In this document: positions 50,977 to 60,053 of the stretch, piece after piece
How the letters are laid out: each line of letters starts with the position of its first letter
Numbering within the stretch: the stretch's first letter is position 1
NCBI RefSeq assembly: GCF_029603155.1
Contig: NZ_JAPMUA010000002.1
Span: 310,001 to 374,000 of the forward strand
Reading direction: 5' to 3'
DNA length: 64,000 bases
Origin: Galbibacter pacificus
GTDB taxonomy: Bacteria; Bacteroidota; Bacteroidia; Flavobacteriales; Flavobacteriaceae
Position numbers and translations under genes: made by a program
Notes under the pieces: model-generated
What the model was told of the DNA's origin: nothing
The model's database searches: none
What the model saw: only the letters and a program-made list of their open reading frames with translations

Positions 50977-53889
50977 TCACTTTGAAGCATCCTCTAATGC
51001 ATTTTTCAACAATGTAACCGGGTGTATGGCCTCTCTTTTGGTTCCGTCTTTTATTTGGTGCCGGCAACTGGTGCCATTGGCAACAATAATTGTATCTGGG
51101 TCTGCATTGCGCACGGCCGGAAAAAGTCGTAACTCCCCTATTTGCATGCTTACGTTGTAATGCTCCTTTTCATACCCAAAAGAACCTGCCATCCCGCAAC
51201 ACCCAGAATTAATCATGGTAACGCTGTAATTCTTTGGAAGGTTGAGTACATCAAAAGTAACTTTGGTATTGGATTGCGATTTTTGATGGCAATGTGCATG
51301 GTATTTAATGTTTTTTGCTTCTTCAGTAAACGGGTCCGCGGTAATATTTCCTCTTTTTATTTCTTCTGAAAGGAATTCTTCGACAATAAAACTGTTTAGT
51401 GCTACTTTTTTTGCATCAGGTTCATTATCGGCCAACCTTAAGTATTCGTCCCTAAATGATAAAATAGCCGACGGTTCAATGCCAATAACAGGACAATCTT
51501 TGCCAATCAAAGCTTTTAATTCGGCTATATTTTCATTGGCCAGTTTTTTGGCCTGCTTCAAAAAGCCTTTGGATATGAATGTGCGTCCGCTTTCTCCATA
51601 AAACAAACTCACGTTATATCCCAAAGCTGTTAATAAGTCAATGGCATCTTTACCAACATCTGCGTCCAGATAATTGGTGAATTCATCAATATAAAGAATA
51701 ACCTTATTATTTTTAAATAATTCATTTTTAATGCTTTGAATGTGTTTATCAAAATTAAAACTTTTAATTTCAGGCAACGTTCTTTCGGGAGCGATATTCA
51801 ACATTTTTTTTAACAGTACACTAGAAAATTTGTTGTTTGCTAATAAAGAAAAGCTGCTTCCCAACTTGTTCAAACGCGTATTAAAGGCAAAGGCTTTGTC
51901 GCGCAAAGACGGCGGATTATCTTTGTAGTATTGGTATAAAAATTCAGCTTTTAAAGTGGCCACATCAACATTGCTGGGGCATTCACTTCCACAGGCCTTA
52001 CAGCTTATGCATAAGTCAAAAACTTCTTTTAGTTCTTTGTTGTTAAATTTATTCTGTTTGGTAGAAATTGTTAAGTACTCGCGTAATGCATTGGCGCGTG
52101 CCCGAGTGGTATCTTTTTCATTTTTGGTAGCATGGTAACTTGGGCACATTGCCCCGTTGGACAAGTGTGTTTTCCTACAATCGCCACTTCCATTACATTT
52201 TTCGGCAGCCCGGAGAATCCCAAGGGAATCAGAGAAATCCATCAAGGTCTCAACTTCGGGTTCCTCCCTGTCCGCTTCATAACGCAACGATGTATCCATG
52301 GGGGCTGCATCCACAATTTTCCCCGGATTGAATATATTATTGGGGTCAAAAGCCTTTTTAATACGCTTCAACAATTGGTAGTTCCCCTCGCCTATCATCA
52401 ACTCCACAAATTCGGCCCGCACCCTTCCATCGCCATGTTCTCCGCTCATGGATCCTCCATATTTTTTTACCAAATGGGCTACATCGGTAGTAATTTGCCT
52501 AAAAAGCTGTACGTCTTCGCTTTTTTTCAGGTCCAAAATGGGTCGTAAATGCAATTCTCCTGCCCCCGCATGTGCATAATACACTGCATTTTGTTTGTAT
52601 TTTTCCATGATGGCCGAAAATTCTGTGATGTAAGCGCTTAAATCTTCAATATTTACGGCGGTATCTTCAATACAGGCAACTGCTTTTTTATCGCCCACGA
52701 TATTACCCAACAAGCCCAGTCCCGCTTTTCGCAATTCCAGTGCCTGGTCAATCTCGGCACCATAAAGCAACGGATGTGCATAACTTAGGCTATTGTCGAG
52801 TGTTTTCAGCAATGCCGCGGTTTTTTCTTCAAGTTTATTTTTATCATCATCCCTTAATTCCAACATTAAAATGGCTTGTGGGTCACCTTCAATAAAAAAC
52901 CGGTTGGGCAATTGCGATTTGTTATTTTTTGTACAGTCCAAAATCACCTTGTCCATCATTTCGCAAGTAAATAGATCGTGCTGCATTACTTCGTAAACAG
53001 AACAGCAACAATCGGATACGCTTTTGTAATGCGCCGCAATCATTATCGCCTTTTTGGGCATGGGTGTATCTAGCTGTAATTTAAGCTTGGTAATAAAGAC
53101 CAAGGTTCCTTCGCTTCCGGCAATAAGTTTGCACATGTTAAACTGACCAGCATTGGAGCTAAAAGGCTGTAGTTTCAACAATTCATCAACTGCATATCCT
53201 GTATTTCTCCTGTGAATTTCCGGTTTCGGAAAATTTTCGTGTATTTGTTCCTTAATGCCTTCAGTAGATAATTCATCATATATTTTTCTGTAGATATCTC
53301 CTTCCAATGTTTTAAGCCCAAGCTTTTGCTGAAATTCTTCTGCGGACAAAGATTTAAAAACAGCCTCGCTCCCATCACTTAAAACAGCCTCGATTTCTAA
53401 AACCTTATCGCGGGTAACACCATATTTTATTGATGTTGTGCCACTGGAGTTATTACCGGTCATACCCCCTATCATGCATCTATTGGAAGTTGATGTATTG
53501 GGCCCAAAGAAAAGGCCGTAGGGTTTTAAGTACAAGTTGAGCTCATCTCGGATCACGCCTGGCTCAACGGTAACGGTCTTTTGTTTTTCGTCGAGTGAAA
53601 GGATTTTGGTAAAAAATTTGGAAACATCCACCACAAGGCCCTCGCCTACACATTGTCCCGCCAGTGAAGTTCCTGCGGTACGCGGTATAATTGGCAAATT
53701 ATTACCGTTGCAAAACGCAATAAGTAGCTTGATGTCTTCAAGGTTTGCCGGGTAAGCCACTCCAAAAGGAATAGCGCGGTATACCGATGCATCGGTTGCA
53801 TAAATTGTTCTGTGAAGATTATCGAAAAAAAGCTTTCCGTTAAGCTTTGATTCTAAATCGGTTAACATATTTTTAGGAATATTTAACAA
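50977..53889 (-). CDS. FAD-linked oxidase / Fe-S protein fusion (D-lactate or 2-hydroxyacid dehydrogenase type)
   Basis: A 970-residue soluble or membrane-associated oxidoreductase. Residues 1-250 form the FAD-binding PCMH domain (PRTAGTSLAGQCVGEGLVVD, MIGGMTGNNSSGT), residues 250-530 the FAD-oxidase C-terminal domain (YYAHAGAGELHLRP, SGEHGDGRVR). Then two 4Fe-4S sites appear (CNGSGDCRKTH with CPSYHA, and CISCKACGSECPS) and two cysteine-rich CCG-type segments (HCHQKS and NSGCCGMAGSFGYEKEHY). This matches the DLD/D2HGDH-like enzymes that pass electrons to the quinone pool. The hydroxy acid is not determined. Confidence 0.92.
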   Translation of the reverse strand: MLNIPKNMLTDLESKLNGKLFFDNLHRTIYATDASVYRAIPFGVAYPANLEDIKLLIAFCNGNNLPIIPRTAGTSLAGQCVGEGLVVDVSKFFTKILSLDEKQKTVTVEPGVIRDELNLYLKPYGLFFGPNTSTSNRCMIGGMTGNNSSGTTSIKYGVTRDKVLEIEAVLSDGSEAVFKSLSAEEFQQKLGLKTLEGDIYRKIYDELSTEGIKEQIHENFPKPEIHRRNTGYAVDELLKLQPFSSNAGQFNMCKLIAGSEGTLVFITKLKLQLDTPMPKKAIMIAAHYKSVSDCCCSVYEVMQHDLFTCEMMDKVILDCTKNNKSQLPNRFFIEGDPQAILMLELRDDDKNKLEEKTAALLKTLDNSLSYAHPLLYGAEIDQALELRKAGLGLLGNIVGDKKAVACIEDTAVNIEDLSAYITEFSAIMEKYKQNAVYYAHAGAGELHLRPILDLKKSEDVQLFRQITTDVAHLVKKYGGSMSGEHGDGRVRAEFVELMIGEGNYQLLKRIKKAFDPNNIFNPGKIVDAAPMDTSLRYEADREEPEVETLMDFSDSLGILRAAEKCNGSGDCRKTHLSNGAMCPSYHATKNEKDTTRARANALREYLTISTKQNKFNNKELKEVFDLCISCKACGSECPSNVDVATLKAEFLYQYYKDNPPSLRDKAFAFNTRLNKLGSSFSLLANNKFSSVLLKKMLNIAPERTLPEIKSFNFDKHIQSIKNELFKNNKVILYIDEFTNYLDADVGKDAIDLLTALGYNVSLFYGESGRTFISKGFLKQAKKLANENIAELKALIGKDCPVIGIEPSAILSFRDEYLRLADNEPDAKKVALNSFIVEEFLSEEIKRGNITADPFTEEAKNIKYHAHCHQKSQSNTKVTFDVLNLPKNYSVTMINSGCCGMAGSFGYEKEHYNVSMQIGELRLFPAVRNADPDTIIVANGTSCRHQIKDGTKREAIHPVTLLKNALEDASK

Positions 53890-53949
53890 GACTGTGTCAA
53901 CTTTAAGTTAAATTAGTACCGTATTTATTACAAATCAAAAACTAAATTT

Positions 53950-54444
53950 ATGAAAAAGCTAATATTTTTTAGTGTTTTAGCAATAGGATTTGCAACAAGT
54001 GGGTTTTCCCAGGAAATTTCAAAAAATGCCCTCGGTCTTCGTTTAGGACAAGGCGACGGTTTTGGTGCGGAAATTTCGTATCAAAGAGCCATTGCGGCCA
54101 GCAACCGGTTGGAATTTGATTTGGGATGGAAAGACAATAGCCATTACGATGCTTTTAAAATTACGGGCTTGTACCAATGGGTATTCCCTATTGAAGGCGA
54201 CTTTAACTGGTACGTTGGTGCCGGTGGTGGTTTAGGCGGATATGATCATGACGATGATTATATTGATGGTAATGACTATGATGACAGCGGAATGTTTGGT
54301 TTTTTGGCCGGGGATGTCGGCGTGGAATACAATTTTAATATTCCGTTATTATTGTCGTTGGACTTTAGGCCTGAACTTGGCTTTGGAGATTTCGATGATG
54401 ATTTTGACTTTGATATTGCATTGGGTATCCGATACCAATTCTAA
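53950..54444 (+). CDS. outer-membrane beta-barrel-like protein with Asp-rich segment
   Basis: A 164-residue protein with a signal peptide (ending GFSQE) and alternating strands that end in IALGIRYQF with a C-terminal Phe, so a small outer-membrane barrel is likely. A loop of about residues 99-114 is strikingly acidic (DHDDDYIDGNDYDD) and another, FGDFDDDFDFD, occurs near the end; these could bind calcium or other divalent metal. I cannot name the family. A terminator follows. Confidence 0.78.
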   Translation: MKKLIFFSVLAIGFATSGFSQEISKNALGLRLGQGDGFGAEISYQRAIAASNRLEFDLGWKDNSHYDAFKITGLYQWVFPIEGDFNWYVGAGGGLGGYDHDDDYIDGNDYDDSGMFGFLAGDVGVEYNFNIPLLLSLDFRPELGFGDFDDDFDFDIALGIRYQF

Positions 54445-54468
54445 AAACATAATAAAGAAAAGCCAAAG

Positions 54469-54501
54469 AGCCCTGAAAATACAAAGTTCAGGGCTTTTTA
54501 T
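54469..54501 (+). terminator. terminator of the barrel-protein gene
   Basis: A perfect 9-bp stem, AGCCCTGAA (54469-54477) with TTCAGGGCT (54487-54495), followed by TTTTTATTT. Confidence 0.87.
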
Positions 54502-54535
54502 TTGTTAATTGTCTTTAAGGATTGGAATGAAATTT

Positions 54536-54543
54536 TAACTTTG
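54536..54543 (+). promoter_or_regulatory. -7 promoter box of TlpA-like gene
   Basis: TAACTTTG fits TAnnTTTG, 30 bp before the ATG at 54574, after the previous terminator. Confidence 0.5.
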
Positions 54544-54573
54544 TAGGGAATAAAACAGTATAAATAGAAATTA

Positions 54574-55683
54574 ATGAGAAAAATTGGAAGTATTCTTTTA
54601 TTATTCGTTGCATTAGTAGCTTGTAATAAAACAAAGGATAACACATACAAAGTAACCGTAAACGTAGAAGGTGTTGAAGACGGAAAGAAAGTGTATTTAC
54701 AAAAACCGGTAGATGGCCAACGCCCAGAGGTTCTTGATACATTGGAAGTTAAAGAAGGTTCTTTTGAGTTTTCTGGAGAAACAGAAGGCCCGGAAATGCA
54801 TTACTTATATTTTGAAGGCATTCGGGGTGTTCTGCCTATTATTTTAGAAGAAGGAAATATTTCTGTTACGGCATACAAAGACAGCCTTAATTTCTCTAAA
54901 ATTGAAGGAACCCCTTCTAACGAAGATTTTACGGCCTTTATACAAAGCTCAAGAAATATCCGCAAAAAAATGATGGATATTCAAAAACAAGGCATGGAAG
55001 CGCAACAAAAAGGCGACACGGTTACCTTGAACACTTTAAAAGAAACATTTGAAGAAGTACAGCAGGAAGCTAAAGATTACGAACAGGATTTTGTGGCAAA
55101 CAATAAAGATTCGTACATCTCATTGTTGGTTATACAGCAAATGATGCGAACCAAGTCTAAAACCCCGGAAGAAGTAAACACGCTGTTCAAAGGTTTGTCA
55201 GAGGACATACGAAATACCGAAATGGGAAAATCCATTGCAAAAGAACTTGGCGATATAGACAAATTGGCCATTGGAGCCATAGCTCCCGATTTTTCTGCGC
55301 CCACCCCCGACGGAGAAACAATTTCCTTAAAAGAGTCTTTGGGAAAAGTTACCATCCTTGATTTTTGGGCTGCATGGTGCAAACCTTGCCGGGCCGAAAA
55401 CCCCAATTTGGTAGCATTGTATAAAGAATACCATGACAAAGGATTAAATGTAGTAGGTGTTTCTCTGGATAGAAAAGCCGAAGATTGGAAAAAGGCCATT
55501 GAAGAAGATCAATTACCTTGGAAGCACATGTCTAATTTAAAATTTTGGCAAGATCCAATAGCCCAGTTATACAACATTCGTTCTATTCCGGCTACCTATA
55601 TTTTGGATGAAGACGGAAAAATTATAGCAAAAGACCTTCGCGGTGAAGCTTTAAATGAAAAAATAGCAAGTTTATTGCAATAA
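54574..55683 (+). CDS. TlpA-type thiol-disulfide reductase lipoprotein with DUF4369 domain
   Basis: A 369-residue envelope protein (lipobox LVACNKT). An N-terminal DUF4369 domain (about residues 25-125, with VNVEGVEDGKKVYLQKP and LYFEGIRGVLPIILEEG) and a helical linker precede a C-terminal thioredoxin-like domain (residues 235-369). Its active site is WCKPC in FWAAWCKPCRAENPNL near residue 270, with cis-Pro in IRSIPATYILD. It would reduce disulfides of envelope proteins, perhaps for cytochrome maturation. It is flanked by terminators. Confidence 0.94.
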   Translation: MRKIGSILLLFVALVACNKTKDNTYKVTVNVEGVEDGKKVYLQKPVDGQRPEVLDTLEVKEGSFEFSGETEGPEMHYLYFEGIRGVLPIILEEGNISVTAYKDSLNFSKIEGTPSNEDFTAFIQSSRNIRKKMMDIQKQGMEAQQKGDTVTLNTLKETFEEVQQEAKDYEQDFVANNKDSYISLLVIQQMMRTKSKTPEEVNTLFKGLSEDIRNTEMGKSIAKELGDIDKLAIGAIAPDFSAPTPDGETISLKESLGKVTILDFWAAWCKPCRAENPNLVALYKEYHDKGLNVVGVSLDRKAEDWKKAIEEDQLPWKHMSNLKFWQDPIAQLYNIRSIPATYILDEDGKIIAKDLRGEALNEKIASLLQ

Positions 55684-55710
55684 ACGGGAGACGGAATATA
55701 ACTCAAACAA

Positions 55711-55750
55711 AAAAACGGGTTGCCAATTTTAATCGGCAGCCCGTTTTTGC
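55711..55750 (+). terminator. terminator of the TlpA-like gene
   Basis: AAAAACGGGTTGCC (55711-55724) pairs with GGCAGCCCGTTTTT (55735-55748), one mismatch in the middle, with a T run. It also lies downstream of the minus-strand TPR pseudogene. Confidence 0.87.
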
Positions 55751-55786
55751 TTGCTAATCCAATTTTTTATTATTTAAAGAAATATC

Positions 55787-56538
55787 CTATCGAGAATTGA
55801 ATAACACGGTTACGTTATCCGAGGTAGAACTGTCAATAGGGAGTTTGATATTGGCCAATGCTTTTTCAAAGTACTTTTTTGTTTGCAGGCTATTGCTTTT
55901 TAAATAATAAGCACGCGCCAAATTGGTATATACATACACATTGAGGGAATTGTTTTTAAGCTTTTTGGAAATTGAATGTGCTTTTTTGAAGTAATACAAA
56001 GAAGAATCAATATCATTGCTTAAATAAAGGGTACCCATATTGTTAAGGATCTTTACCAATTGCACCGAATTGTTTTTCTTTGCCTGATACGCATAAACGT
56101 GCATAAAATATTCCATTACCCTGTCTTTGTCGTTGCCTTGGGCATAAATAATGGCCAGGTTGTTTTCCATTTTGGCCATTTCGGTATGGTTGCCCTGCTT
56201 TTTATAAATGGCGTAGGCTTTTTGATAATAATCCAAGGTTACATCCAAAACATCTTTTGATGAATACATTTCGATGGCCGTAATATAAATAGGTGTCAAA
56301 AAAGCTCGGGGTCGTTGGATTTCTTCGCTTCGTTTTCGGCCAATTCCTAATACGTAATGGCCCTTTCCTAGTCTGTGCCCATAAATTCCAAAGCGATTTG
56401 CTGGCTTAGCTCAATTCTCCTCTCAAGGTTTTCCGTAAGGTTTAAACTGTCTATCAATTTGCTTTGCGAGCTTTGGCAATAACCATACCCCACAACCAAA
56501 AGTATCAAGAAATATATTTTTTTAGCCCCATTGTACAT
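55787..56538 (-). pseudogene. broken TPR protein gene
   Basis: A minus-strand gene split by several lesions. The first fragment (from ATG 56538) has a signal peptide (YFLILLVVGYGYCQSS) and SKLIDSLNLTENLERRIELSQQIALEF. It then meets two in-frame TAG codons (56368-56370 and 56347-56349) while the text between and after them (ERAITY, ELAENEAKKSNDPELF) still reads as protein. A one-base loss in the T6 run (A6 at 56298-56303 on the plus strand) then shifts to the frame LTPIYITAIEMYSSKDVLDV, a run of TPR helices to residue ~170. Relatives continue with a membrane helix and an HTH or kinase domain; that part is absent. Confidence 0.75.
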
Positions 56539-56761
56539 TACTAAAGAAGATGTATTGCAAAATCTTCGCTTTGCGGAAATATTGAAAAACAAATTTCATT
56601 TGGCATTTTTAAAAAGAAGAGCCTAAGATATTAAAAAAGTGTGTTTTTTAATGGAATATGTCCTGATTTCTGTTTTTTTAACATGATTACCCTTCACCAC
56701 AATAAAAAAAGGATTACTCTAATGGCAATCCCTTTTCTATTTTTTATATATGAAGTTGATG

Positions 56762-57448
56762 TTATTTCAGCTCAAAGGAAGCATTTATGGTAGCTTTTAC
56801 GACCATTTCCCCGATTGCAATTGTGTTTTCGGCCGAACCACTGTCTGAAGCTTTCATCATTTCCATTCTGTATATAGGCTGTGGTGGCGCGATAGATCCC
56901 GATTCGGATATATTTATGGCCTTTCCAATGCTCTGGCCAATGGCCGCAGCATATTCATTCGCCTTTTCTTTCGCATCTTTAATCGCGGCAATGCGGGCCT
57001 GGGAGTTCAGTTCATCTATTTTATTGGACTTGAAAGTCACGCCATCGATCCTATTAATACCGGCATTCAAGAGCCCTTGTGTAAATTCGGCATATTTGCT
57101 TAAATCCTTCAATAAAATGGAGATAGACTGATTAGCCACGTATTTATATTCCTTGGTTTGATAATCGTAGTTTTTGTTCAGGTTGATATATTCGGTCTTT
57201 ACATCTTTATCGTTGATTTTCATTGATTTTGTATATTTTAAAACTTTGTCGATGGCAGCATCATTATCGGCCTTAACCTTTTGTGCCGAATTCCCTTCGC
57301 TTTCCACACGGACTTTTATCAATACTTGATCTGGAACAACTTTTATGGTGCCTTCCCCTTCAACAGAAATAGAAGGCGTTGCCATTTGTTGTGCTTGTAA
57401 ATTTGTAATACCCATAATTGCGATTGCTAAAATGATTATTTTTTTCAT
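56762..57448 (-). CDS. SIMPL domain protein (DUF541)
   Basis: A 228-residue exported protein with a signal peptide (IIILAIAIMGITNLQAQ) and one SIMPL/DUF541 domain: SISVEGEGTIKVVPDQVLIKVRVE, then LKYTKSMKINDKDVKTEYINLN, YEFTQGLLNAGINRIDGVTFKSNKID and ARIAAIKDAKEKANEYAAAIGQSIGKAI. Family members are envelope proteins of unclear function (for example YggE, linked to oxidative stress). The frame extends to 57589, inside the rhomboid gene, but the ATG at 57448 has the proper signal peptide. Confidence 0.92.
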   Translation of the reverse strand: MKKIIILAIAIMGITNLQAQQMATPSISVEGEGTIKVVPDQVLIKVRVESEGNSAQKVKADNDAAIDKVLKYTKSMKINDKDVKTEYINLNKNYDYQTKEYKYVANQSISILLKDLSKYAEFTQGLLNAGINRIDGVTFKSNKIDELNSQARIAAIKDAKEKANEYAAAIGQSIGKAINISESGSIAPPQPIYRMEMMKASDSGSAENTIAIGEMVVKATINASFELK

Positions 57449-57527
57449 AAATCTTGCTTTTTGATTTTTACTATAAATTATTTGGTTTCTTTTTATAATA
57501 GCATACCATACCAAACACGGTGCCAAA

Positions 57528-58175
57528 CTATATTTTTCCTGTTTTTTCCAGTATAAACAAAACAATAATCGGTATGGCGAGCAAGGCAACCATTAAAGGT
57601 TCTTGTGTAATGAGCGATGGGTTAAAGAGAAGTGTCATTACATAACCGCCAATGGCACCGCCAAAGTGTGCCGTATGACCTATGTTCCCTATACGCGCCT
57701 TCATCCCGTAGATAGAATATAGCAAATAGCCAATTCCAAAAATATAGGCCGGTATGGGAATGGGGATAAAGAAAAACGCTAACCGCATGCCGGGCTGCAA
57801 TAAAATAGCGGCATACAGCACACCTGTTACTGCACCACTTGCGCCAACCGCACTGTAATGGTATTCTTCTTTATGGAAATTAAGCGACAACAAACTACCC
57901 GTAAGCAAACTTACAAAGTAGATTACCAAAAATTTGGGGTCGCCAAAATGGCGGACTACAATCGGGGCAAAAAAATAAAGCGTTAACATGTTAAACAGCA
58001 GATGCGTAAAATCTACATGCAGAAACCCGGAGGTCAATGTCCTTATGTGCTCCCCACGGCGAATGGCGCCTATGTTGAATTTGTAACGTTCGAAAAAAGA
58101 GAAATCATTAAAGCCTTTTATGGAAACCAATACGTTGGCGGCAATAATAACAATGGTTGCAATACTTAAATTCAT
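57528..58175 (-). CDS. rhomboid-family intramembrane serine protease
   Basis: A 215-residue membrane protein with six helices. The catalytic Ser is in GASGAVTG (about residue 110) and the catalytic His in HTAHFGGAIGGYV (about residue 163). RTLTSGFLHVDFTHLLFNMLTLYFF forms the L1/helix-2 region with the conserved HxxxN. It would cleave membrane substrates that are not known. ATG 58175 (MNLSIATIV) is preferred to the TTG nine bases upstream. The SIMPL gene follows on the same strand after about 80 bp. Confidence 0.93.
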   Translation of the reverse strand: MNLSIATIVIIAANVLVSIKGFNDFSFFERYKFNIGAIRRGEHIRTLTSGFLHVDFTHLLFNMLTLYFFAPIVVRHFGDPKFLVIYFVSLLTGSLLSLNFHKEEYHYSAVGASGAVTGVLYAAILLQPGMRLAFFFIPIPIPAYIFGIGYLLYSIYGMKARIGNIGHTAHFGGAIGGYVMTLLFNPSLITQEPLMVALLAIPIIVLFILEKTGKI

Positions 58176-58331
58176 AGACAACAAAAAGGTTTAGCATCAA
58201 ATATAGCTATATTTCCTCTTTAACGGATGAGATTTTGACGCTAAAAATATAAATCCGGGTTTCATCTAAAAAAGTAGAACTGTAATTTTTTTTCCAATTT
58301 TTTAATAAATTTCCCATGAAAAAAAATTGTT

Positions 58332-58339
58332 TACATTTG
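58332..58339 (+). promoter_or_regulatory. -7 promoter box of acyltransferase gene
   Basis: TACATTTG fits TAnnTTTG, 16 bp before the ATG at 58356, which gives a very short leader. The sequence TTTACATTTG also resembles the first half of the XRE operator consensus, but no second arm is present. Confidence 0.5.
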
Positions 58340-58355
58340 CCAAAATACTTACTGG

Positions 58356-59237
58356 ATGCAATTACTTATTTATTTGCTTACCTATCCCATTTTATGGTGT
58401 ATATCTATTCTTCCGTTCCCTATATTTTACAAGGTTTCAGATGGTGTTTTTATGCTTTTGTACTATGTAATTGGATATAGAAAAAAACTGGTTTTAAAAA
58501 ACTTAGAACTTTGCTTTCCCGAAAAAAGTGAAGCCGAACTGTTGGTTATTAGGAAGAAATTTTATCAACACATGTGCGATCTTTTCTTGGAGATGATAAA
58601 ATCGTTGACCATGTCGCGTAAGGAAATGGACAAAAGGGCAGTATTCCACAATTTGGAATTGCTCGATAAATATGCCGAGGAAAATAAAAGCGTTGCCCTG
58701 CTTTGTGGCCATTATGCCAATTACGAATGGGTGCTTTCCCTTGGAAACCACATAAAACATAATGGTTATGGCATTTATTCACCATTAACTAATAAGTATT
58801 TTGACAGGCTCATAAAAAAAACCCGTAAAAGGAATGGCGGTGAGCTAGTTTCCAGATACAATACAGCCAAATTTATTTTAAAACATCAGCGGGAAAACCA
58901 TTTGTCGCTATACGGTTTTGTAAACGATCAATCCCCACAGGTTCAACATACAAAATACTGGCGGGAATTTTTTGGTGTGAAAGTTCCTGTTTTTACTGCC
59001 GCCGAGACCTTAGCAAAGAAATTCGACATGGCCGTGGTTTTCTTTTGCGTAAAGAAAGTTAAACGAGGGTATTACGAAACTACCATCGTAAACATAACCG
59101 ACAGTTCCAAGGATTTTCCCGATTATGAAATAACCGATATTTATTGGGAATACTTAGAAAAAGAGATAAGTAACCAGCCCGAATACTATTTATGGACGCA
59201 CAACCGCTTTAAACATAGAGATAAAGCCCCTGACTAA
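58356..59237 (+). CDS. lysophospholipid/lipid A acyltransferase family protein (LpxL-like)
   Basis: A 293-residue inner-membrane-associated acyltransferase. An N-terminal membrane helix (residues 4-22) is followed by the catalytic HX4E motif in CGHYANYEW (about residue 118) and the family segments RKRNGGELVSRYNTA, LYGFVNDQSPQ and WREFFGVKVPVFTAAETLAKK. The end YYLWTHNRFKHR is typical of LpxL/HtrB proteins, which add the secondary acyl chain to lipid A precursors. A shorter length than E. coli LpxL is usual in Bacteroidota. The stop overlaps that of the converging gene by 4 bp. Confidence 0.93.
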   Translation: MQLLIYLLTYPILWCISILPFPIFYKVSDGVFMLLYYVIGYRKKLVLKNLELCFPEKSEAELLVIRKKFYQHMCDLFLEMIKSLTMSRKEMDKRAVFHNLELLDKYAEENKSVALLCGHYANYEWVLSLGNHIKHNGYGIYSPLTNKYFDRLIKKTRKRNGGELVSRYNTAKFILKHQRENHLSLYGFVNDQSPQVQHTKYWREFFGVKVPVFTAAETLAKKFDMAVVFFCVKKVKRGYYETTIVNITDSSKDFPDYEITDIYWEYLEKEISNQPEYYLWTHNRFKHRDKAPD

Positions 59238-60022
59238 TCTCCGTTAGGATTAAAAACCAACGTTGTAACAACTACACAATGGTCGGTTATATATTCATCA
59301 CAAACAACTTCGTAAGACAATTCTGTCCATTTCTCCGGTTGATTAAATAAAATATGATCAATACAAATGCGAGCCCCTGATGATGGATATGTTGGCATAA
59401 GTGCTTTTTTATCAGCAGGTTTAGTAAAAACTTCATATAACTTCTTCATAGTTTTACTATCAGGCTGAGAATTAAGGTCACCCGCCAAAATTGTGGGTAA
59501 TTCTTCGTTTTTAAATCTTTGTGCCAATGCGTCAGCTTGCATTAAACGGTCGGTTTCATCCCGTTGATGATCAAGATGTGTAGCTATAAATTGAAGTTTA
59601 TTTCCATTTGAAGTTTCAAAAATAGCAATTTGAGCAGCTCTAGGTTCAGAATCAGGTAAATGTGGTAAAGCCATATTTTCAGTTGAAATTAAACTGAATT
59701 TAGATAAAAGAGCCTCTCCATATTCACCACCATCATAATGCATCGCTTTGGCATAAAGAGGTAATAATTGAGTTCTGTATCCTAATTCTAGTGGGATATT
59801 GTATTTTTTACTACGGTTGGTCTTAAAATCAACTTCTTGCATGGCTACAAGATCAGGGTGATATTTATTTATAAAACCAGCAATAGCTTCCAGGTTAAAA
59901 TCGCCCTTAGTAGTAGCTCCATGGAGAATATTAAACGACATTACCCGAAGTGTGTCGGGAGATTGTTGTGCATTAAGTGAAATAAAAATGATAAGAAATA
60001 AAGATAAAATAACGTTTTTCAT
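59234..60022 (-). CDS. exported endonuclease/exonuclease/phosphatase family hydrolase
   Basis: A 262-residue protein with a signal peptide (LFLIIFISLNAQ). The EEP fold shows its metal and catalytic residues: Asn in MSFNILHG, Glu in MQEVDF, Asp/His in THLDHQRDETD, Asp/Asn in LAGDLNSQP and Asp/His in ITDHCVVV. The family includes DNases, sphingomyelinases and inositol phosphatases; this one is secreted but its substrate is unknown. It is a little more AT-rich than its neighbours. Its stop overlaps that of the converging acyltransferase. Confidence 0.88.
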   Translation of the reverse strand: MKNVILSLFLIIFISLNAQQSPDTLRVMSFNILHGATTKGDFNLEAIAGFINKYHPDLVAMQEVDFKTNRSKKYNIPLELGYRTQLLPLYAKAMHYDGGEYGEALLSKFSLISTENMALPHLPDSEPRAAQIAIFETSNGNKLQFIATHLDHQRDETDRLMQADALAQRFKNEELPTILAGDLNSQPDSKTMKKLYEVFTKPADKKALMPTYPSSGARICIDHILFNQPEKWTELSYEVVCDEYITDHCVVVTTLVFNPNGD

Positions 60023-60053
60023 TAATAAAGTTTATTGGTCTTTTTATTGGGTT

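Noticed and set aside
58332..58339. Further XRE operator in front of the acyltransferase gene
   Set aside because: TTTACATTTG matches only one arm of the palindrome and is explained by the -7 promoter box alone.
59234..60022. Horizontal transfer of the EEP hydrolase gene on the basis of AT content
   Set aside because: The shift in composition is slight and only judged by eye. A codon-usage calculation would be needed.
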